A stretch of DNA of 64,000 bases from Pseudomonas viridiflava (GCF_900585905.1 NZ_UTVH01000010.1:62001-126000), one strand, 5' to 3'; counted from the first letter of the stretch, positions 9,603-19,122 are shown. The notes: generated by a model not told the origin, from the sequence alone. Numbers and translations: made by a program.

Positions 9603-10505
9603 TCAGTCAGCGTCGGCGATCCGGTTCGTCAGCCACTGTTCGAACGAGCGGGCGGCACGGCTGGGGAACTGACCTGTGGGGTTGAGCAAATAATAGCCAC
9701 CGATTTCACCCACCTGCGCCGCGCAGGCCGGGACCAGGTCGCCGGTCTTCAGATGCCCGTTGATCATCGGCGACCAGCCCAGCACGATGCCGCGTCCGGC
9801 AATGGCCAGGTCCACCAGCACCGGATAGTTATTCACCGTGAGGCGCTGGCGGATGGCGGAAGCGTCGACGTTCTGGCGAGCGAACCAGTCGGTCCAGGAC
9901 AACCACTGGCGTTGACCGTCCTCCAGCATCAGCAGGCGATGCTCTAGCAACGCCTGCGGAGCAAGCAAGCGGCCTTGCAGGTAGTGCGGCGCGCAATAGG
10001 CGCCGACGGATTCGGTAAACAGCAGACGGCTGTCCAGGCCGGGCGGCGAACCTGCGCGCAGAAAGTACACGGCGAGGTCAAATTCCGCGCGCACCAGTGA
10101 ATCCAGCCCGTCCACCACACGCAGGCGCACGTCCACGTTGGCAAACTCGTCGGCGTATTGCCCGGCCAGCGGGCCCAGCCACAAAGCGGCCACGCCGCTG
10201 GAACAGGCCAGCGTGAGTTCCTGTTCGCCGCTGTGGGTCATCAGTTCGGCAGTGGCCTCTGCGCACTGAGTCAGCATGCGATGCACCTGCTCGGCATAGA
10301 CCTGGCCTGCCACCGTCAGGTGAATGCGCTTGTGCTCGCGCCGAAACAGCGCGCGACCGAGAAACTCCTCCAGCTGCGCCACCTGACGGCTGATCGCGCT
10401 CTGGGTCAGGTGCAGCTCGCTGGCCGCGCGAGTGAAACTGCCATGGCGCACTGCTGCTTCGAAGGCAATCAGGGTTTGCAGCGGCGGCAAGGGTTCAAGG
10501 CGCAT
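9603..10505 (-). CDS. LysR-family regulator, GcvA-like
   Basis: A 300-aa LysR regulator. The N-terminal helix-turn-helix reads AFEAAVRHGSFTRAASELHLTQSAISRQV, and the PLPPLQTLIAFEAA start is typical of the GcvA group. It lies upstream of, and on the same strand as, the MFS/amidohydrolase pair (180-bp gap), so it may control those genes; the effector is unknown. Confidence 0.88.
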   Translation of the reverse strand: MRLEPLPPLQTLIAFEAAVRHGSFTRAASELHLTQSAISRQVAQLEEFLGRALFRREHKRIHLTVAGQVYAEQVHRMLTQCAEATAELMTHSGEQELTLACSSGVAALWLGPLAGQYADEFANVDVRLRVVDGLDSLVRAEFDLAVYFLRAGSPPGLDSRLLFTESVGAYCAPHYLQGRLLAPQALLEHRLLMLEDGQRQWLSWTDWFARQNVDASAIRQRLTVNNYPVLVDLAIAGRGIVLGWSPMINGHLKTGDLVPACAAQVGEIGGYYLLNPTGQFPSRAARSFEQWLTNRIADAD

Positions 10506-10903
10506 GAGGTTTATCTGCGGAAGAGGGTCAGGCCATCAGAACAAAAAAACGCAGGTTTTTCATCTGTTGAACTGCAGAGCGTTTTCACCAGCACGATGCC
10601 GTGCACAAAGCAGGATGGACGGATCTGTGCCAGCTTGAATCAGGCGTGCGCGCAATAACCCGCTTGTTGGTGGAGCCTTCCACATCTGCAACGGGCCTTG
10701 TCCATTCTCTGTGCAGGATTGTTAGCTGGAGTTCGGAAGAATCAAACGCATGATGACCAATAAGCACTCAATTGAACTATTTCATTTGATTTATGCATGC
10801 AAGTGGGTTGATTTACGACAAGTTACAGCAGGCAAATTCGAGGTTCATCGAGTGGCGCCGAGGCGGACACCGGCCTCGGCGCGCGACTGCATGGAAACTA
10901 TCT
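10506..10903. other. Intergenic region without recognisable gene
   Basis: About 400 bp between the LysR gene and the small gene at 10904. Short open frames exist on both strands but none has a ribosome site or protein-like composition. It contains a T-rich stretch near 10540-10565 that may terminate transcription. Confidence 0.5.
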
Positions 10904-11128
10904 TCAGGCCTGACTCCATTCCACGTTGGTCAAACCCAGCCTTTCGGCTTGCGGCTTGCTCAACTTGGGCACTTTGTCTTGTCGATACTTGGGTATCTGG
11001 CCGATACCTGCATCGACGGCGGCCCAATGCCAGGCTTCAGCATTGTTCATCGCCTCGGTCCTGACATAGAAGGTCTTGTAAGCACCACGCAGTAGATAGT
11101 CGATTTTGAAGTGACGGGGAAGTGGCAT
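10904..11128 (-). CDS. Small conserved Pseudomonas protein (DUF6555-like)
   Basis: A 74-aa soluble protein (start MPLPRHFKIDYLLRG) whose AEAWHWAAVDAGIGQIPKYR core resembles a small family found across Pseudomonas and annotated only as a domain of unknown function. AAGGAG lies 8 bp before the ATG. No function can be inferred. Confidence 0.75.
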   Translation of the reverse strand: MPLPRHFKIDYLLRGAYKTFYVRTEAMNNAEAWHWAAVDAGIGQIPKYRQDKVPKLSKPQAERLGLTNVEWSQA

Positions 11129-11271
11129 TTTGGGTACTCCTTGTACGGTGTAAACAACTGATAAAGCCGACGCGAAAAAATTCCGTTACTTCGCTTGGGC
11201 GCCGATGACAGGCATCGTGTTCAGCCGGGTGAAACGAATGCAACTACCGGCTTTCGAATACTTTCGTGGCA

Positions 11272-11343
11272 GCTCCCGAGTACCGAGGCAGCGAGAGCGT
11301 TCGTCCGGTACACCGCTATCGCTGCCTCGCGGTGCTCGGGAGC
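11272..11343. repeat. REP/REPIN-type inverted repeat
   Basis: Two arms of about 24 bases (11272-11295 and 11319-11343) are near-perfect inverted copies: GCTCCCGAGTACCGAGGCAG pairs with CTGCCTCGCGGTGCTCGGGAGC. Together with the GGGAGCGCCTACAG tail this is the usual look of a Pseudomonas REP doublet. It lies just past the 3' end of the ferritin-fold gene. Confidence 0.75.
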
Positions 11344-11406
11344 GCCTACAGGCTCAAAGCTTGCTGCACGACGGGGGTTTCTTACTGGAACAAGACGCTG
11401 TGGCGC

Positions 11407-11970
11407 TTACTTGCCGATAGCGCTGATAAGTTCAAGCAGGTCGAGGCGGTGCTGTTTCTGTGCGCGCCCTAGATGACCCAGAGCATTGATGAAGGTGACG
11501 TCCGACGTCAGGCTGACAAGACGTCGATATACCGCAATCTGTTTGTCTTCGCAGGCGACGTCCGCTTCCAGGTAGTTCCTCGGGTTGCCGGTGTAGCGTG
11601 GCGCAATCAGGGGCGGCTGCAAAATCCGCACTCGCGGCGACGTGCCCGAGCGGGATTCGTAGCGGCGGGTTTTGCTGCGCTGCTCGATCAGGTAACTGGC
11701 CAGCTCATCGAGGCAGGCGTATGCCGAGGATTGCCTGGCGCGACCTTGCGCGATCTGCAGCAGAATCATGCGCAGGATGTCCGCGTGCCTGATCTTTTGC
11801 CGGGCGATACGGATCAGCGTTTCCCGGCGCACTGGCTCAACGTCATAAGCGGCCTGAGTGAGATAAGCAATCGCCATGGTCAGCTCGCCTTCATAACCGG
11901 AGAACTGTTCAAGCAGCAAGTCGAAGAACTTCAAGCCGGTCAGGAAACTGTGCTCTGGCGCTGAAGCCAT
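11407..11970 (-). CDS. Ferritin-fold protein related to manganese catalase
   Basis: A 187-aa helical protein. The pattern EGELTMAIAYLTQAAYD, then RIARQKIRHADIL, then ACEDKQIAVYRRLVSLTSD and RAQKQHRLDLLEL follows the four-helix metal-site layout of manganese catalases. Candidate ligands Glu29, His62, Glu141 and His174 remain, but the position expected to hold the bridging Glu three residues before His62 is Lys59, so a normal dimanganese site is doubtful. The start at 11970 (MASAPEHS) has TAGGAG in front; the longer reading to 12114 has no such site. Confidence 0.65.
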   Translation of the reverse strand: MASAPEHSFLTGLKFFDLLLEQFSGYEGELTMAIAYLTQAAYDVEPVRRETLIRIARQKIRHADILRMILLQIAQGRARQSSAYACLDELASYLIEQRSKTRRYESRSGTSPRVRILQPPLIAPRYTGNPRNYLEADVACEDKQIAVYRRLVSLTSDVTFINALGHLGRAQKQHRLDLLELISAIGK

Positions 11971-12306
11971 GGTTGAACTCCTAGAGTTTAATACCTCTTC
12001 TATCCAAGGTAGAACACGCGCGTAACCTAATACGATGACCTGTGGCGAGTAGCAGGTTGCGCTGCAATGTGCCCACTGTCGACCACCGTTTAACAGCGTG
12101 CTCGCTAGTTGCACCTTGCTATATTCATAGAGGGGTAATGTTTAAACGTTAGATGTTCATTTGAGTGTATGCCGATGCGGAATTGCTGGACGGCAGGATG
12201 GTTTTAGAAACAGGTGGCGAAGGATCAGTGCACGCCAGGAAGGGTTCTAACGTTTGAACCTGCGCCGCAGCGGTTGACTCGTCGGCCAACCGCCGGGCTA
12301 TCAGGC
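11971..12306. other. Intergenic region, probable promoter of the ferritin-fold gene
   Basis: About 335 bp with no gene I can support. The region nearest 11970 must carry the promoter of the minus-strand ferritin-fold gene; I see no clear operator. Confidence 0.45.
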
Positions 12307-14502
12307 TTATGCGCTGGTGTATTCAGCGCCTGCATGCGGTAGGGCGGCGAGCAAGTGGCTTACGCAGTGGGCGATTTCGTTCAGGCTGAAAGGCTTGGAG
12401 ATAACTTTGCCCAGTAACAAGCCTTCGGTAATACCCTCGGCCTTGGCGTAACCGGTAATGAACAGGATCTTCAGGTCAGGCCGCTCGGCTTTCAGCTGTT
12501 TGGCCAGGACCAGGCCGTTCATGGCGCCCGGCAGACCAATATCGGTAATCAGCAGGTCCAGCCGATCAAGCCGGCGGCTCTGGCTGAACGCCGACGTGCT
12601 GTCGATGGCTTCGTGGATCTTATAGCCACGCTCGGCCAGCAACTCGCCGGTCATTTCCCGCACCCCTGCCTCGTCGTCCACCACCAGGATGACTTCGCCC
12701 TGACCTTTGGCTAGCGGCAACGCGTCGCCGATGTCGTGGGAGTTGGTTTCCAGGCTGCGTTCATCGGCCGGGAAATACATCGTCACTGTCGTGCCCAGGT
12801 CCACGGTGCTGTGGATGCGGACCTGGCCCCCAGATTGTTGGGTGAAGCCGTAAATCATCGACAACCCCAGGCCTGTGCCCTGGCCAATCTTCTTGGTGGT
12901 GAAGAACGGATCAAACGCCCGTCGCAGGGTTTCCACATCCATCCCGGCGCCGTCATCGGTCACCGAGATCATGCTGTAGGGGCCCGGTTCAAGTTCCTTT
13001 TCCCCCGCCGTACGCGCGTCGATGGTCAGGCGCTGAGTCTGGATGGTCAGCGTGCCGCCTTCCGGCATTGCGTCGCGGGCGTTGATTGCCAGGTTGAGCA
13101 GGGCGTTTTCCAGCTGGTTCAGGTCACAGTTGATATTGCCGCTGTGGCTGAGCCTGGAGGTCACTTGAATGGTCGGGCCCATCGTGCGCCGGATCATGTC
13201 TTCGAGCCCGGCAATCACTTCATTGGGGTCGATGATCTGCGGCATCAGCGGTTGCTGCCGGGAAAACGCCAGCAAACGCGCCGTCAACGCCGCTGCTCGT
13301 TTGACCGAGGTCAGGGCGACAGTCTGGTATTTGCCCAGGTCTGTAAGACGGCCTGCGTTGATGCGCAATTGCATCAGTTCAAGGCTCGCCGAAATGCTGC
13401 CCAACAAGTTGTTGAAGTCGTGGGCGATGCCACCGGTGAGCTGACCGACGGCTTCCATCTTCTGGCTCTGGCGCAGCTTGGTTTCGGCCATTTCGCGTTC
13501 ACGCTGCTCGTCCTGCAACTGCTGGGTGCGTTCGCAAATACGCTCTTCGAGGTTGTCGTTCCATTCCCGCAGCGCGGTTTCCAGATGCACCCGCTCGCTG
13601 ATGTCTTCAACAGTGCCGTACCACTGCAGGCAGGCACCCGCCTCGTCGAGGTCGGGGTAGGCGCGCACCTGATACCACTCATAGACGCCGCTTTTCTTGC
13701 GCAACCGGGCCTGTACGTCAAACGGCTTCAAACTGGCCAGCGAACGCATCCATTGCTCGATGACACGGTTGGCGTCGTCGGGATGGCTGAACGCACGCCA
13801 CCCTTGGTCCAGCGGCTGGCGCTCATCGGCCGGGGAAAACGCTGTCCAGCGGCGATCCAGCGACGAGATATTGCCCCGGGCATCGGCCTTCCACGGAATC
13901 TGCGGGTTGAGCTCCACCGCCATGCGGTATTGCCGCTCGCTTTCACGTAGCGCGGCCTCGGTCTGGACCAGCGCATCGGTGATCCGAAACCGCTCGAAGC
14001 AGCCCGCCACCAGGCTGGCATAGCCACGCAGCAAGTCTACGTCGCCTTCACTGAAGACACGCGGTTCGCGGCTGTCGACTTCGAAAATACCCACAGGCTC
14101 ATGGTTGTGGGGCGCGTAGACGATGACATTGATGAAGGCGCTGATGCCGTTCTCGATCTGGAACGGGTGCAGGATAAAACGCGTGTCGGCCAGCGAGTTC
14201 GGCGAGATGACCGGGTGGTCCACGGCAAAGGTGTACCACTCGGGCGTGCCTTTCTGCAGCTCCACCCGCAGGTGGCCCACCAACCCCGGCTTCCAGCCGC
14301 AGCCGTTGCGCAGCCGCAAATGAGTCCGGCCCGGCTCGATATGAAAAAACTTGGCAATGCCAGTGCCCAGCGCGTTCGCCGCTGCTTCGCAGGCTGCATC
14401 AAGGGCGCTGTCCAAGTCCGGGGTGATCAAGGCCAGCTCCGCAAATTCGGCAAGCCCCTTGCGCTGTCGCGCCAACGCCAGCTCTTTATCGGACGGCTCC
14501 AT
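12307..14502 (-). CDS. Hybrid sensor histidine kinase (GAF-PAS-HisKA-HATPase-REC)
   Basis: A 731-aa soluble sensor kinase with no membrane segment. Domains in order: GAF (about 20-180; LDSALDAACEAAANALG), PAS/PAC (about 190-320; YEWYQVRAYPDLDEAG), coiled coil (about 320-360), HisKA with phospho-acceptor His in GGIAHDFNNLL, HATPase with N box (NLAINARDAMPEGG) and G boxes (DDGAGMD, GQGTGLGLSM), then a C-terminal receiver (VVDDEAGVREM; acceptor Asp in LLITDIGLPG). Resembles light/redox-type GAF kinases. Start at 14502 is supported by AGAGGTGAAC; the frame extends to 14706 without a ribosome site. Confidence 0.88.
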   Translation of the reverse strand: MEPSDKELALARQRKGLAEFAELALITPDLDSALDAACEAAANALGTGIAKFFHIEPGRTHLRLRNGCGWKPGLVGHLRVELQKGTPEWYTFAVDHPVISPNSLADTRFILHPFQIENGISAFINVIVYAPHNHEPVGIFEVDSREPRVFSEGDVDLLRGYASLVAGCFERFRITDALVQTEAALRESERQYRMAVELNPQIPWKADARGNISSLDRRWTAFSPADERQPLDQGWRAFSHPDDANRVIEQWMRSLASLKPFDVQARLRKKSGVYEWYQVRAYPDLDEAGACLQWYGTVEDISERVHLETALREWNDNLEERICERTQQLQDEQREREMAETKLRQSQKMEAVGQLTGGIAHDFNNLLGSISASLELMQLRINAGRLTDLGKYQTVALTSVKRAAALTARLLAFSRQQPLMPQIIDPNEVIAGLEDMIRRTMGPTIQVTSRLSHSGNINCDLNQLENALLNLAINARDAMPEGGTLTIQTQRLTIDARTAGEKELEPGPYSMISVTDDGAGMDVETLRRAFDPFFTTKKIGQGTGLGLSMIYGFTQQSGGQVRIHSTVDLGTTVTMYFPADERSLETNSHDIGDALPLAKGQGEVILVVDDEAGVREMTGELLAERGYKIHEAIDSTSAFSQSRRLDRLDLLITDIGLPGAMNGLVLAKQLKAERPDLKILFITGYAKAEGITEGLLLGKVISKPFSLNEIAHCVSHLLAALPHAGAEYTSA

Positions 14503-14753
14503 GTTCACCTCTCTGCCACGGCACCCAGGCCCTGGACAAGGCTGGGGCGAACCGCTGAATTGAATGCGCGCAAGCAACAGCCGCTTATCACCTGATAAAC
14601 GTCGGCCATTCAACTTGTTACGCCTTATGAAGTGCAGACCGGTGAAACCAGAAATTGGTTCGGCCTTCATGACGGGCGCAAGACAAACAAGGGTGCCCCA
14701 CGCCAAAAGACACGCCTATGCGTGTCTTTTACATGAATACACTCATATAGATA

Positions 14754-15044
14754 CTATCTGACAGCGCTTCTGGGCACGTGGGCAGGCTGGGCAGAATCGG
14801 GTCGGTTGCTGTTCTGCGTTGACAGCAGGTAGCGCGCTTCGCCCACCAGCTCGGCGATGGCCCGGCTGGCAGACAGGCTCTCGAGCCTGACACCTTCGAT
14901 GACGACCACGCGCGGGGGGTGCGTTGCGCTGGTTACACGAACTGTCAGGATGCCGTCGTTGACCGTGCATTCGCAGCGATCAGGCAAAAGTGCACGTTCA
15001 ATGAGGTGCCGAATTTCGAGAAGGGATAGACCATAGGCAGGCAT
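14754..15044 (-). CDS. DUF1652 family small protein
   Basis: A 96-aa protein starting MPAYGLSLLEIRHLIERALLP with the RCECTVNDG segment typical of DUF1652, a small Pseudomonas-specific family. The last 20 residues (NSNRPDSAQPAHVPRSAVR) look unstructured. Function unknown. Confidence 0.75.
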   Translation of the reverse strand: MPAYGLSLLEIRHLIERALLPDRCECTVNDGILTVRVTSATHPPRVVVIEGVRLESLSASRAIAELVGEARYLLSTQNSNRPDSAQPAHVPRSAVR

Positions 15045-15171
15045 GACGAAAGTTCCTTGATGGCAATGCCCCGGAGAAACGCAACGGGGTCATCGGCGTG
15101 AGCCCATAGCCATTACTCTGCATACGCAGGCTGGGCGTTTGTTATTCGGGCCGCTGAGCCAAATCGTTGCA

Positions 15172-15351
15172 TCAATGACTGGGTCGCCCACCGCCATGGC
15201 TGTTTTTCCCGCCTTTGCGACCTGCTTCGGCCGCCTTCTCCCTGTCATTGGCGAAGTTTCCGCCTGACGCTTGGCCGCCTTTCTTGCCAGCCTCGGAGGC
15301 TTTCGCCCGATCGTTGGCGAAGTTGCCTGGATTCTTGTTCCCGGTAGCCAT
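15172..15351 (-). CDS. KGG-repeat stress-induced protein (YciG/GsiB-like)
   Basis: A 59-aa, very hydrophilic protein with two copies of the KGG repeat: GNFANDRAKASEAGKKGGQA and GNFANDREKAAEAGRKGGKN. Proteins of this family are induced by general stress or stationary phase and are probably disordered. It begins ATG GCT ACC GGG at 15351 and ends TGA at 15172-15174. Confidence 0.85.
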   Translation of the reverse strand: MATGNKNPGNFANDRAKASEAGKKGGQASGGNFANDREKAAEAGRKGGKNSHGGGRPSH

Positions 15352-15682
15352 GAGCGCTCTCCACGTTCAGATATTAATGGGTCCATTAATACTGCGGACA
15401 TTAGTTTCGAGAGCCCGCGCATGGGTTAGTTGATGATGGTTATACCTGGGCCGATAGGCGGTCGGACGCTGCGCGCGAGTACGTGCCATGAGTGCGTCCG
15501 CTTGGTTGCACTGGACAGGGCATCACCTGATGCCGGGCTCTGGGGCGAGGTGCTGCTACGAGTCATGATGGAGCACTCTGTGCGTCTTTTTTTTCGTGGC
15601 TACAGCGTTTGCACTGAATCCTGCGCCGCCTCCTGCGGTCAGCTTTCTATGCCCGACGACACGCGGCGAGGAGAAAGACAGC
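15352..15682. other. Divergent promoter region
   Basis: About 330 bp between the minus-strand KGG gene and the plus-strand gene at 15683. It should contain both promoters; I see no further gene and no clear operator. Confidence 0.4.
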
Positions 15683-15976
15683 ATGCAAGCGCAAGAAAAC
15701 GTAATGAGCGATTGGCAGGCCACACAGACGGAGGAGATGGTTCACGTTCAAGCCCTCGAAAACGGCTGTCGCATTGACGTGCGCGTCCGTCACGCCAGCT
15801 CCGGCGCAGTGCAACAACTGGTCGGCGTCTACGCTGCCGATGACAGCGTGGTTCATCTGCGCATGACCGACATGGATGCCGGCGAGTGGCAACTGCAGGA
15901 CGCCCTCAACCTGGGCATCGAACAGGCTCAGTATCTTGCAGGCGAGGGCGGGCAATTGCCGGATGCAAATGTCTGA
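15683..15976 (+). CDS. Small conserved hypothetical protein
   Basis: A 97-aa acidic protein (MQAQENVMSDWQATQTEEMV...). The start at 15683 is preferred because GAGGAGAAAGACAGC precedes it; upstream in-frame starts have no ribosome site. No family is recognised with confidence. The REPIN array begins about 30 bp after its stop. Confidence 0.6.
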   Translation: MQAQENVMSDWQATQTEEMVHVQALENGCRIDVRVRHASSGAVQQLVGVYAADDSVVHLRMTDMDAGEWQLQDALNLGIEQAQYLAGEGGQLPDANV

Positions 15977-16005
15977 TCAATCGCGACGATGCCTGCCGGT
16001 TTTTT

Positions 16006-16524
16006 GTGGGAGCGAGCTTGCTCGCGAAGCTTGTTCCCGGCTTCAGCCGGGAAGGCGGCATCCTGAGCGATGATAGGCCAGCCTGAACGACGCCTTCGTG
16101 AGCAAGCTCACTCCCACACTATCTCGGCGCAGCCCAATCAGTTCGGCGCAATGACCGTGGGAGCGAGCTTGCTCGCGAAGCTGATGAATTGACTGCACTG
16201 GCCTCTTCCCGGCTTCAGCCGGGAAGGCGGCATCCTGAGCGATGATAAGCCAGCCTGCATGACGCCTTCGTGAGCAAGCTCACTCCCACACAACCTTGGT
16301 GCAGCCCAATCAATTCGGCGCGATGACCGTGGGAGCGAGCTTGCTCGCGAAGCTGATGGATTGACTGCACTGGCCTCTTCCCGGCTTCAGCCGGGAAGGC
16401 GGCATCCTGAGCGATGATAGGCCAGCCTGAACGACGCCTTCGTGAGCAAGCTCACTCCCACACTATCTCGGCGCAGCCCAATCAATTCGGCGCAATGACC
16501 GTGGGAGCGAGCTTGCTCGCGAAG
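16006..16524. repeat. Tandem REPIN array (alternating REP elements)
   Basis: The REP sequence GTGGGAGCGAGCTTGCTCGC starts at 16006, 16157, 16329 and 16501, and an inverted partner (GTGAGCAAGCTCACTCCCAC) lies between each pair. The second and third units repeat at exactly 172 bp; the first is 151 bp, lacking about 21 bp. Each unit also holds a second palindrome, CCCGGCTTCAGCCGGGA. REP doublets of this kind are dispersed non-autonomously by RAYT transposases in Pseudomonas; none is encoded in this window. Confidence 0.93.
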
Positions 16525-16595
16525 AGGACGGGTGAGGTGCCACCTGCTCACCTGCGAAGCTGTCGCTAACGGGGCTGTGCTAGAAAGCCCGCCTA

Positions 16596-17384
16596 TCAAT
16601 CGCTTGTACGTTCAGCTGTCTTGATCGTGGCCACCCGGCCTGAAAATGGCTTCAGCCTTTCGCCCTGCGCGTCATGCTCGACCACCAGGGCGGCGACTTC
16701 TTCACAAGGCGCCACCTGATAATGCGCCACGCTGGACAGCTTTTCATTGGTCACCGCCACCACCACCTGGCCGCTGGCCGCCACCACCGCGCGCTTGAAA
16801 TCGGCATCTTCGAGGGCGAATGCCGTCACGCCGTTGTCCGGGTAAATGGCGCAGGCGCCGAGAAAGCACAGATCGAAATTGAACTGGCGCATCTGCTCAA
16901 CCGCCCGCAGGCCGGTCACACCGCCGGTCAGGGTTTTCACATTGCCGCCCAGCATGATGACCTCCGCCTTGGGCAGCTTCATCAGCTCCACCGCAATCAG
17001 CGGCGAGTTGGTGGTGATGGTCAGCGCAAGCTGCGGGTCAATGGCGCATGCAATGGCCAGATTGGTCGAACCCGCATCAATGAACACATGCTGACCTGCA
17101 CTCAGCAAGGATGCCGCCGCCCGGCCAAGGCTGTCCTTGCGCGAAGAACCCTGCAACACCCGCACTGCCATTGGCGCCTCGGATTCGCGCAACAGAATCG
17201 CCCCGCCATACACCCGCTTGCAAAACCCGGCGAGCGCCAGCGCGCTCAGATCCCGCCGGATTGAGTGCTCAGAAACACTGAACTCAACCGCCAGGTCCGC
17301 CGCGATCACCCGGCCAAAGCGCTCCAGACGCTGGCGAATCAACTGCTGACGTTCGTCGGGGAAGGTTTCAGGGCTGGGGGTCAT
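16596..17384 (-). CDS. DeoR-family transcriptional regulator
   Basis: A 262-aa regulator with an N-terminal DeoR helix-turn-helix (DERQQLIRQRLERFGRV, then FSVSEHSIRRDLSALALAG) and a C-terminal sugar-phosphate isomerase-like sensor domain (DAGSTNLAIACAI, GGVTGLRAVEQ). DeoR proteins usually respond to phosphorylated sugars. The start at 17384 (MTPSPETF) has AGGAT about 10 bp upstream; the reading to 17411 is less likely. No sugar operon is adjacent, so its target is unknown. Confidence 0.88.
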   Translation of the reverse strand: MTPSPETFPDERQQLIRQRLERFGRVIAADLAVEFSVSEHSIRRDLSALALAGFCKRVYGGAILLRESEAPMAVRVLQGSSRKDSLGRAAASLLSAGQHVFIDAGSTNLAIACAIDPQLALTITTNSPLIAVELMKLPKAEVIMLGGNVKTLTGGVTGLRAVEQMRQFNFDLCFLGACAIYPDNGVTAFALEDADFKRAVVAASGQVVVAVTNEKLSSVAHYQVAPCEEVAALVVEHDAQGERLKPFSGRVATIKTAERTSD

Positions 17385-17498
17385 GAATCGGTATCCTGCA
17401 AAAACGAGCATTAACGCTCACAAGCGCGCAGGGTGCCGTTTAACGCTGCAGGTGTCAATCCAGCAGGGCAGGACTGTTTCGTTCGGGCGTGCCGGGCC

Positions 17499-18263
17499 TT
17501 ACCGCTTGGTCAGCAACCGCGCTAACACGGCCGTTACCACAACCGCCAGCAAAACGGCCGAGGCAATCGATAGCAGCGCGCCCCATGGCAGGATGGAGTA
17601 TTTGAGTGTCAGGTAAAAACTCACCACCCCGACAGCGCCAATGGCGTTACCGCGGATGACGGCCGCCAGTTCATACCGCCCGCCCTGAACGTGGACAAAC
17701 ACCGCCAGCGGCCAGGCGATCACAGGGATCGGCGCCAGCAGGCCACTGACCACAGGCCCGAGCCAGGTAGCACTGGCGGTAATCGCCAGCAATAGCAGGG
17801 TGGCGGTCAGCATGCGCAGGGGAATGACCCAGCGCGGCAGCGCAACATAGGCCGCGACCTGCGGCGGCGTCTGTTGCGAGGTGGCCACAATGATCAACGT
17901 CACCAGCAGCAGCGTGGCAACGATCGACAGCGCCAGCATCCCCAACAGGCTCATCAGATAGGCCGTTGCGCCATAGACCGCCAAGGCCATGACGCACCCC
18001 GTCAGCGCCGAAACGCGCCGTGTGACCAGAAAGTAAAACAGATAAGTCGCCTGAATCGCCGCCAGCCCGGCCAATGCCCCAGGCACCGCCATCGCAGCAA
18101 ATGCGCTGCCTTGCTCAAGGCTGAGAAACAGCATGACCAGCGCCGAGGTCATCGGCAGACCGGACAGCAGCCCCGCCACGCTACTGCCCCAACGCCTGGC
18201 CGCCAGCGAAATCGCCAGCATCAACGCTGGCGTGATAAGTAACTTGAGGTAGAAGGCAGTCAT
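17499..18263 (-). CDS. Multi-pass inner-membrane protein, function unknown
   Basis: A 254-aa very hydrophobic protein with about eight predicted membrane helices arranged as two similar halves (for example SVAGLLSGLPMTSALVMLF early and VVSGLLAPIPVIAWPLAVF late). This internal duplication resembles GlpM-type membrane proteins, but I cannot assign a substrate. Confidence 0.7.
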   Translation of the reverse strand: MTAFYLKLLITPALMLAISLAARRWGSSVAGLLSGLPMTSALVMLFLSLEQGSAFAAMAVPGALAGLAAIQATYLFYFLVTRRVSALTGCVMALAVYGATAYLMSLLGMLALSIVATLLLVTLIIVATSQQTPPQVAAYVALPRWVIPLRMLTATLLLLAITASATWLGPVVSGLLAPIPVIAWPLAVFVHVQGGRYELAAVIRGNAIGAVGVVSFYLTLKYSILPWGALLSIASAVLLAVVVTAVLARLLTKR

Positions 18264-18360
18264 GCAGGAGAGTTCACAGCGGGAGGTGGTGGGATGCTAA
18301 ACCTTTGGCGGTCTGGCTACACGCCGAAACTGAGTGATCTTCAGGCCATTTGCAGGAGCA

Positions 18361-18440
18361 ACCGGGTGGCGATCCAGCTTGTTCGCGAGGTGAGTGACCT
18401 GACACACCGCCTCGCCAACAAGTTGGCTCCTACAGTTCCG
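18361..18440. repeat. REP-like inverted repeat
   Basis: GCTTGTTCGCGAGGTGAGTG and, further on, CACCGCCTCGCCAACAAGTTGGCTCCTACAG form imperfect inverted arms ending in the GCTCCTACAG tail typical of Pseudomonas REP elements. Confidence 0.5.
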
Positions 18441-18529
18441 GGTGATGCCTGGACAGACGTCGACGTAAAGCGGGATGCCAGCCCTCTCGCAACGCGAGGG
18501 TCAGCGCCTCCCCCAATCGCCAGAAACAG

Positions 18530-18554
18530 AAAAGCCCGGCGAACCGGGCTTTTC
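18530..18554 (-). terminator. Rho-independent terminator of the lipoprotein gene
   Basis: AAAAGCCCGG and CCGGGCTTTT flank a short loop, giving a GC-rich stem with a T-run on the minus strand, 14 bp past the stop of the gene at 18568. The flanking A/T runs would allow use in both directions. Confidence 0.8.
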
Positions 18555-18567
18555 AGCATCGCGCAGC

Positions 18568-18897
18568 TTATTTTTTCAGCTTGATCACGTCACCCGATAC
18601 GGTGGTGGTGTAGCCGTTCAGGACCCAGGCCCAGAACCACTTTTCCTGCACCTGGGTGTTGATCAGCGCGTCGCCACCCTTGGCCTGGATGGCGGAATTC
18701 TGTGCACGTACAAAACGGTCGTTCTGACGAATCGGGATCAGACCGAACAGCATCAGGCCGGTGGCGCTGGCTTCACTGTGGCCAACGACGGTGTACTGAT
18801 TACTGTCGTATTGCTGGGTTTTCATTGGGGTGCCGGTGCAACCCGCCAGAACCAGACCACATACTGCCGCAGCAACGACTTTGCTAAATGACTTCAC
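18568..18897 (-). CDS. Small putative lipoprotein
   Basis: A 109-aa protein. GTG at 18897 is preceded by GGAG with good spacing; the product starts MKSFSKVVAAAVCGLVLAGC, a lipoprotein signal peptide with lipobox LAGC (Cys at residue 20). The mature part contains GLMLFGLIPIRQNDRF and ends VSGDVIKLKK. Membrane-anchored, function unknown. A longer reading to 18930 is not supported. Confidence 0.78.
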   Translation of the reverse strand: MKSFSKVVAAAVCGLVLAGCTGTPMKTQQYDSNQYTVVGHSEASATGLMLFGLIPIRQNDRFVRAQNSAIQAKGGDALINTQVQEKWFWAWVLNGYTTTVSGDVIKLKK

Positions 18898-19122
18898 GAT
18901 AAAACTCCATGGAAAAACGCCCGGATCCAATTCTCGGGCGGTGACACTTTACCTGCTGAGGCCCGAGCTTGACGCTTTTTTTGAATCCTGACGTTGCTGC
19001 TCCACAGCGCGTGTGGATCTGCGCGATGGCAGCCGGTTCAACCGCTCACGCAGGGCGGACTCTGACCAGATCATCGAGTTGGAGATGGGCACTATGCAGG
19101 CGGAACGTCTTGATACGGTTGG

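Noticed and set aside
12736..13950. 404-codon plus-strand frame opposite the histidine kinase
   Set aside because: Antisense shadow; kinase motifs on the minus strand are complete.
16006..16524. Repeat array considered as a CRISPR
   Set aside because: Repeats are palindromic REP elements in alternating orientation, and the intervening sequences are themselves repeated, not unique spacers.
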